Assembly (NCBI RefSeq): GCF_029784165.1 | Contig: NC_073694.1 | Location: 23,322,506-23,386,505, forward strand | Length of the DNA: 64,000 nucleotides | Direction of reading: 5' to 3' | Source of the DNA: Wyeomyia smithii | Taxonomy: Eukaryota; Arthropoda; Insecta; Diptera; Culicidae | Part shown: positions 57,130 to 64,000 of the stretch, piece after piece | How the letters are laid out: every line of letters starts with the position of its first letter | How positions within the stretch are numbered: position 1 is the stretch's first letter | Notes under the pieces: model-generated | Database searches by the model: none | Told to the model about the DNA's origin: nothing | Seen by the model: the letters and a program-made list of their open reading frames with translations, nothing else | Made by a program: the position numbers and the translations under genes

Positions 57130-60100
57130 CGAACATTTTTTGTCACTTCAGAGGCTTCTATTATTATCAAATTTGTTCTTTTTGAAACAGTTCAAACTGC
57201 TTTAATATATTTTTATATTTTTTTCATTCAATTCTTCATGATTCTCCATAATTTAGAAACTCAAAATTGGACCATTTTTTCTGGTTCTTTTGTTTAGTCT
57301 TCTTTTGATTGTCCTTATTTTTATCTGATAATTGTGATCTGCATGATCAATCAATTCATTTCTTTTTGTTACATATTTTTGCATTCGTTTTCTTGTCGCC
57401 TTTGATAAGTTTATTTTGTTTTTATTTTTATTCTGCCATTTTTTTCCTTGATCTGACGTAACATTAGTAATTTTATAAGTCTTTTTCATGTCCTCGTGCT
57501 CATCTGTCCGTTTTTTATGTGGTCTCAAGTGTTTTTTTTTCCTGTATGAACTTATCACTGCGACCAGAAACCTTTTTCGTGTTTTATCGCCCGGTTATCT
57601 GCTGTATTCCGCACTTCTATTTTTAGCAAGAGACGAATTTCGTGCCAACTCGACGTAGGGTGTTTTTCCAAATGATGTTTTTAGATAGGCGATTGAATCC
57701 TCTAAAACTCTTATGCACATTTTAAAATGGGTACTCTTGAGAAAAAACACGAAATTTTTCTTGTCCAGTATTTTTCACGTTTTTTGCTCCTGAACGCTTT
57801 TGTGCCACATCGGTGTACGGTAATGACAAGAGTTAGAGGAAAGGTGTCAAAGGATGACTTTTAATAAAAAAATGTCTGAAATTTTATTTATAAGGGTTTT
57901 GCAATAACCTAATTTCTTTCTTTCTTCTCTTTCTCTCTCTCTCTTTTTCTTTTTCTCTCTTTCTTTCTCTCTCTCTCGACCTTTTTATCTAGATCTCTTG
58001 ATTCCTATCTCTATCTCTATCTCTATCTCTATCTCTATCTCTATTTCTATCTCTATCTCTATCTCTATCTCTATCTCTATCTCTATCTCTATCTCTATCT
58101 CTATCTCTATCTCTATCTCTATCTCTATCTCTATCTCTATCTCTATCTCTATCTCTATCTCTATCTCTATCTCTATCTCTATCTCTATCTCTATCTCTAT
58201 CTCTATCTCTATCTCTATCTCTATCTCTATCTCTATCTCTATCTCTATCTCTATCTCTATCTCTATCTCTATCTCTATCTCTATCTCTATCTCTATCTCT
58301 ATCTCTATCTCTATCTCTATATCTATCTCTTTCTCTATCTCTATCTCTATCTCTATCTTTTTTTTTATTTTTATTTATTTTATTTTTATTTTTTATTTTA
58401 TTTTATTTTTTTTATTTTATTTTATTTTTTTTTTGTTCACCAGTTTGTTTCTTTCTTTTGTCCTTCTCTTTGTTCGTGATTTTCATGACGTTTTGTTTTA
58501 AATTCACTAGTCTTTTTGCTCTTTTGCTTTTTTCTTAGTCATTCTTTTTTTTTTAATTACGCTCATGTTATCACGTACAAAGCAGTCTAATTTTTTTTCG
58601 TTCTCGTTTATACTTTTTTCCTAGTTTTTATTTTATATGTCCTTTTGTTGTTTATAGTATTGAACAATTTAACGAAGGAATATCTGAAGAGTTTAAAATT
58701 CTTTTTCCTTCTACTTTTAACGCTCATTATTTTTTTTCTTATTTTGATTCTATTGATATGTAATTCATTTGTGATTTTTTTTACGTTCTGTTTCCTCTTT
58801 ATTTCTATTGTGTTTCTTTCGTCTTACGGTTATAACATGTAGAAATTTTAGAATGCGGAGTTCGTGCTATCAATTTTAAAGTATAAAATACAGACAAATA
58901 AAAATTACTTATTATTTTCTACTCTCTTTTTCTTTGTATCCATTACTTTCTTTCTCGTTTTTCGGGTAAGTTGTCTTTTGAAATATCATTTAGTTATTTT
59001 GTTTCATTTTTAGATTTTTTTTGTAAAGACAACATGGGGGTATTTCCTTTTCTTTCTTTTAAACAGTTTTTTTTTCATATTGCATATGTTGTTTGTTCTC
59101 CTATTTACTAGTAATTCTTCTCTGCCGTTTTGAGCTTCTATTTGCTTTATTTTTCTATATTTTGAGTATACAATTTACCTTCATTTTTTCTTGTCTGTTT
59201 CGATTTTTTATCCTGCATAGTTCTCTTCATTTTTAACTTTTTTTTTATTTAACTGTTTCAGTTTCTGATTACTTCACCATATTTATGACTAATCTTTTTT
59301 TTACTTCTATTTAACTCTCCTGTTTTCTAGTACATGTAAAATATTGTTATGTTTTCTTTTTCAAGAGGCCCTATGTTTTGTTTTTGAATGTGCCGTAGTT
59401 GTAACCGTAGTTTTGATTGAAATGAGTTTTTTAAATTTTTTATTTTCTCTCTTGATTTTTTTCCTTTTATCTTTTATTATTATCACATTATATTATCTGG
59501 ACTGAACAAGTGTAATATTTCAAGTATAGGTTAATTAATATGTTATATAATTTATGTGTATAATGTTTATGTTTAATATTTTGATTGAGTGTCACAGAAC
59601 AATTTAAAAACCTAAAAATTTAAAGCTATTAAATTCTAGCACTCAACGTTTCGTTTCTTGTTAATTTACAGGGTTTTTTTCTCCTCTGATAAGTGGATGT
59701 CATTTACTTGTATTTTATTGTTTATTATCGCTATTCTTTACATATAAATTTTATTACACTATATTATGTAGGATCTTTTAATCTACTTTTTTACTACTAT
59801 AATAATTCTCTCCTAATATATTAATTTTATTGCTTGCTCCTTTCTGTGCATATTCTCGTTTCTACCCAAAATGTCGACGCACTTGCTCAAAGAGAGCAGT
59901 GAATCGTGTATATCTCTGTAGTTTACAAAAATAACACCGCGTTGTAATCTGAAATATCCCTCCAGGGAAACAATAAACTGATGTGAGCTTTCTCACACGA
60001 AAGGATACACAACAACACACGCTCAATATCGACACACTAGGGCTCACTACAGCGCTTTTTCTGTGTGTCTCTTAAACATTTATCAAAATAGGGGAGCATC

Positions 60101-61130
60101 TGGGTGGGAGAGTAGATTGCGTCGCTTGTTTTGCATCTCGAAACTGAAAAAATAAACACATCTAGTCGCGTACCGCGGTGTACTTCTGTGTATTCTCACT
60201 AGAGTGATTTACCACTCTTGTTTTGCTCAGCTGTGGTGTAAGCAGCAAGTGTATCAATTTTTCTGCGAGCGGCAGACACACAGCACAAAGCAGGAGAAAG
60301 AAGTGTGACGCAAAAAAATAGTTACACGCAGTGCTCATGGTGGGCAAGAAGTGATCAGCGAATATTCACTTTGCTCTTTTCACATGTTGAGGAAAATACC
60401 AAGCCTGCTGTTTTGGTTTCGCTCCCAGTTTCATCTATTTTAAAGTTGACTCTTTTGTAGGTATTTTATTCATTCGACTCCTATCATTTTTTATCTATGG
60501 TATGGTATCCTTCCGAATTTCGTTTTTTTTATTGCACTTTTTATCGCAGATATTAACCATTTGGATTTCTTCTATTTTTGTCTGTTTTCCATTATCATAA
60601 CCATGAAGTCAAAAACGTGATTTTCACAGTTTTAACTAACCTTTACAATTTTGTTTCTTATTTTTTTGCTTTTCATTTTCTACTGCTTTCTTGTATGCAG
60701 TTTTAATAATATACTTTTAAAAACCTACAAATTGTCAAAATGTTTTGAATGTTCTTTTAACTACTTTATTTATTAAAAAGTCCTAAATAGGTGCCTACAA
60801 AAATCTTGTTTTTTTTCACGTAGTTTCCTCGTTCTATTCATTATATTTTTATTGTCAATTTTTGTAACATGTTTTGTCTTTCTTGTTTTAGCTTGAGCTT
60901 CTACTTTTGATACGTTTTTGTGATTAATCGCTTTTCGTTTTTCTTTTTCTATTAAAATTTTATTTATTTTTTTATTTTGATTAATTTCTTTTTGTTACGC
61001 TCAAGTGTTTTTTTGTAGCTTGTTCATATCACTTTCATTGTTTCAATTAATTTATTACCTTTCACATCATTTTCTCAATCATTTTAAAATTAGGTTTTAG
61101 TTTATATATCTCCTCGGCAAAAAAATGTAT
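57130..61130. repeat. 4 kb T-rich strand-asymmetric block
   Basis: Plus strand is T-dominated throughout, like 16080-17306 and 24760-26120. The Lys-rich minus frame at 57253-57558 is a composition effect. The island 57553-57640 (CACTGCGACCAGAAACC, TGTATTCCGCACTTC) matches 26783-26860. A non-T-rich island at 59870-60440 includes TCTCACACGAAAGG and CACGCTCAATATCGAC words, with no gene seen. Confidence 0.5.
58005..58358. repeat. (CTATCT)n hexanucleotide microsatellite, ~59 copies
   Basis: About 354 bases of nearly perfect CTATCT. Variants include CTATTTCT near 58040 and ATATCT and TTCTCT near the right end. It is bordered by CT-rich sequence on the left and T/A-rich sequence (58358-58432) on the right. 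Plus-strand translation gives an artificial Ser-Ile polymer. Confidence 0.97.
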
Positions 61131-61239
61131 AGATATGTCTAGATTTTTTTTTTAGAAATGAAGTATGCAAAGTTGCGTAACTTGGTAATGCTTATACACC
61201 CACGAAGTTTTATTCGCTTTTGAGAGGGTGCTGCCAACA

Positions 61240-61670
61240 TCTGGTCGAGTTGGCGTGAAATCCGTCAATATCACTATTGAGAGTGAGTGACACGCTTGTT
61301 TTACTATCCGTGCTTATGTGCATGCTTTTATCCTTCTCTGCTATACCGCCCCTTTGATCATTCTCACAATATTATCACCAATTATAATTCCCAGAAGTGT
61401 TTTAAACAAAATGTATCTGGTCAGTTTGATTGTAAAAGGGTCTTTTTTTCTGTCAAGAGAGAGGCCTCAAGATATAGTAGTTTTCAACACGAAGGAAGGA
61501 AATATGATGGGAAGTCCCAGAACTAACCCATGCTTGAATCCGTGACAAAAAAGGTCAGGATTCTACTTAAGGTACAAGTTGAGAATTGCTTATTAGGACT
61601 TGAATAGAAACTTTAAGTCTTAAAGTTTTTGAATAAGTGAAGATTTGAGATGACCGGAATGACCATTATG
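61240..61670. repeat. second copy of the composite dispersed repeat
   Basis: TATCACTATTGAGAGTGAGTGACACGC and the following sequence match 26855-26930. AAACCCATG/ATTCTACTTAAG-type text (61520-61575) and GATGACCGGAATGACC (61650) match 28160-28330. Together with 57553-57640 it suggests the T-rich block is internal to one large repeat. Confidence 0.45.
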
Positions 61671-64000
61671 GTTAAAAAGTCGTTAATATAAATAAACAAA
61701 CTTAAGATTAGCTTAGGGTAAGTTTGTAATTAGCTGCAATACAGCAACTTCTGGACGCAACTATACGAACATCACCACAGCCATAAGTGCTCAAACATAT
61801 TGGAAAATAAATTAAATTTTAATTCACAAATCAATTGACTTTGAAAGTGCAGAAAAGTATGACGACTTAATTATGATGATGGAAAAAAAAACGATTTACT
61901 TACTTTACTATGCAATCATATGTACTTTCCAGCCACACTTCTTCGCAGCCGTTCGAACCTTGACCGTTAATCAACTACGCGCATCGAGAAAAGCGGCACT
62001 GATTAATCGTAAACAATCCGCTCTCATCTCAGTCTGCAGCCATCAGACGGGGCTGATGGGAAGCTGCTAGAAGCTGAACCATAGAATAAGCTGTCAGGAA
62101 AGCAGACTCCCTGAGGAGGGGGGTTCGATGTTGAGCCAGCAAGCTTGCGCTAATTATCGTAACCTATGGCATACAGTGTGAGGCCCTTCCGCTGTTTCTT
62201 CCCCCTCCTCCCCGAAGCAAACCAAAAGTTATATAGCCATAAAATGTAAACAAATTCTCACGGTTCTGTACCATCATCATCATCACGATCATCATCTGAC
62301 GATGGCTTCAACCTGCAGCGTCTCTTGGGTCGTCATGTGTTGCTAGAATAACCCCCCGTTCCAGACGGTTCTTCACCCCTGCCACTACTAAGCAATTCAT
62401 ATTGACAGACGTGCAAGTATGTGCCAGTGTGCACTACAAAACATAGTGCATTACAAACCAAGCAAGCCAAGAGCCATCGAGGGAACTCTAGAGAGACAAG
62501 ATAATTTATAAAACGATGCATTTCGCCTACTGCTTTAACGATTTGCTTTGCTACCTTGCCACTTGATGGCTCTGCTAGAGTCTGGCAGCGGAGTGGCATA
62601 TGTGTGTGAGAAGATATCTTCTTCTTTGCGCCGGCAATCGGCGGCGGCGGTGGCAGGTTGAGTGTGATGTGATGCACTTTGCTTGCTGCAGTCAATCGCC
62701 AGTGACCCGTGGAGGACCTCTTGTGCATTTGCGAGCGAAAATTGCCTTCCGCAAAGGGACACTGGTAGCAAGCCGCGGCAGCGCGTTCGTTCTTGAGGGG
62801 TACCATAAAGCAGTTCATAAATTAACGCCCGCGGATTGTGTACCGTAAAGGCCAACACAACACGCGAAGCTGTACCGTTTTCGCTACATTGTAGGAACAA
62901 AACTCCGCGGTGTCGGAGTTCGCCAAAAGGCAGGTTTTGAAAACAGGTCTAGACTATGGTTGTCGCAAAAAAAGACAGAACCTAACACAAAACTCCCAAC
63001 TCGTCAGAACGATTTGAAATGGGTTGCCTGTCCGTTTCACTCGCCGAGATCCGCTGCCAACAGGTGACAACAATGGTTGTGTCTTTTCCAGCCTCCGAGC
63101 CACCACCAGTCTTGCAGATTGCAGGTGCAGATTGCCCCTCATCACGTCACCGTTTTGCACCACCACCTTGCCCCAGGGCTTCTTGGCCTGCTGTGTGTGA
63201 GCAGGAAACTCATTACCGGAGATGAACGCTTTGTGTTAACATTAATTATGCAGTTTGCCATTTGCGAGGCGTGCGAGGCGAGAAAAGAGGCAAAAAAGAG
63301 AGTCAGAGAAAAAAAAAACAAACGCGTAAAGTTTGATTCGATTCGCCTGCCGTGGGCGCTAGCTTTGGATGGACCGTCCGTTTCGGCGGTCATTTGAGGG
63401 GCGGTTGTTGTGGTACAATTGAGAGCTTACGTCCGAGACGGGTAATAGGATAATAAAACAATCAAAAAAGAACCTTTCGTGGCTCGGAACCAGATGGTAG
63501 CAATTTCATGTATAATAAAATGATTACTATATATGAATTCTGAATGCCAACAAAAATCTTATGAAACCAACGCAACGGGATGATAATAACGTCTTCATCA
63601 CTTCACCAGAATAAACATTTTAAATAAATAACAATTTATTTTGATTTCCTTCCCAATCGAAAACCATAAAGTTGAAGTATGATGATAATTTGATTGAATA
63701 TCAATATGTGCTGCGCGGCGGCTCCAATTTTCGCGAGCCAAAAATTTCTTAGCACAAGCCTTAAGGTGCAACTGTGTTGAAGTCACAAACTGAGGTGAAG
63801 CAAACATGAAATAGCGTTTTCACAGAGAACACATTAACTATTTCCGAGTCTAGTGCCTTCGAAAATTCGAAGTAGTGGCTCAAAACCGGCCATTTGTGGC
63901 TTCAACACAGTTTCACCCTAAGCTACAATTCCCAATATCCAAGAGCATCAAAGCTAACCCAAGTCATGAGTCTTCAATTACAAACCAAAATGTCAAAGCT
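61670..64000. other. unassigned right end of the window
   Basis: 62270-63400 is G+C-richer and has overlapping frames on both strands (for example 62333-62818 minus, 63077-63397 plus) with no recognisable domain or consistent splice sites. A short CATCAT run lies at 62275-62284. No RNA gene seen. Confidence 0.35.

Noticed and set aside
57998..58501. 167-codon plus-strand frame rich in Ser-Ile
   Set aside because: It is the translation of the CTATCT microsatellite followed by poly-T.
62333..62818. 161-codon minus-strand frame
   Set aside because: No domain, overlapping frames on both strands, and Pro/Ser/His-rich composition expected from G+C-richer non-coding DNA.

Overview
The window looks like non-coding, transposon-rich DNA from an insect, most likely a culicine mosquito. 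The evidence is AT-rich sequence with ~50-65 bp introns in the one readable gene, several copies of ITmD37E-type Tc1/mariner elements (a family described from mosquitoes), tRNA-headed SINEs, Mag-lineage and Osvaldo/Ulysses-like Ty3/gypsy elements, Jockey-type reverse transcriptase remnants and many MITEs. Assignment to species is not possible from the sequence alone.

Layout. 1-764 is a deleted mariner copy. 0.8-2.1 kb holds short-period and A-rich sequence. 2588-7078 is a complete-ended but internally damaged Mag-lineage Ty3/gypsy element with LTRs, a 5 bp target duplication and a readable gag/pol frameshift signal. 7.1-8.5 kb is a dispersed repeat with internal modules. 8.9-9.4 kb is a pogo/Tigger remnant. 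10.67-11.7 kb is ITmD37E copy A. 11.7-15.5 kb is mostly unassigned, with two short MITEs. 15.6-16.0 kb is a Jockey RT remnant. 16.1-17.3 kb is T-rich. 17.3-19.1 kb is ITmD37E copy B, interrupted by nested elements. 19.5-20.7 kb is a TA-flanked element with GCGTAAA subterminal repeats. 23.2-24.5 kb is one inverted-repeat element inside another. 24.8-28.35 kb is T-rich DNA plus a composite repeat and four SINE pieces. 28.9-30.4 kb holds a fold-back MITE, ITmD37E copy C and a SINE. 31.0-31.5 kb is nested MITEs.

32253-41931 is a 9.7 kb Osvaldo/Ulysses-like LTR retrotransposon on the minus strand. Its two 1317 bp LTRs are almost identical, its primer site matches tRNA-Lys, and its 697-codon gag is intact; pol is broken in four places. 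Its 3' non-coding region holds four tandem ~125 bp units. Each unit folds into a similar branched hairpin, although the outer stem sequence differs from unit to unit. This is the most unusual structure in the window.

Two host-type loci can be argued. On the plus strand, a TATA/Inr promoter at 42956-42993 precedes a 49 bp intron and a second exon ending in a short open start (ATG 43755) and a GTAAGT donor; the rest of that gene is not found here. On the minus strand, 53930-53208 reads as a five-exon gene with canonical short introns, predicting a 161-residue protein that I do not recognise. The remainder (46.8-52.3 kb) holds SINEs, a hAT MITE and RT remnants; 57.1-61.2 kb is T-rich with a 59-copy hexamer microsatellite; 61.7-64.0 kb shows nothing I can assign.
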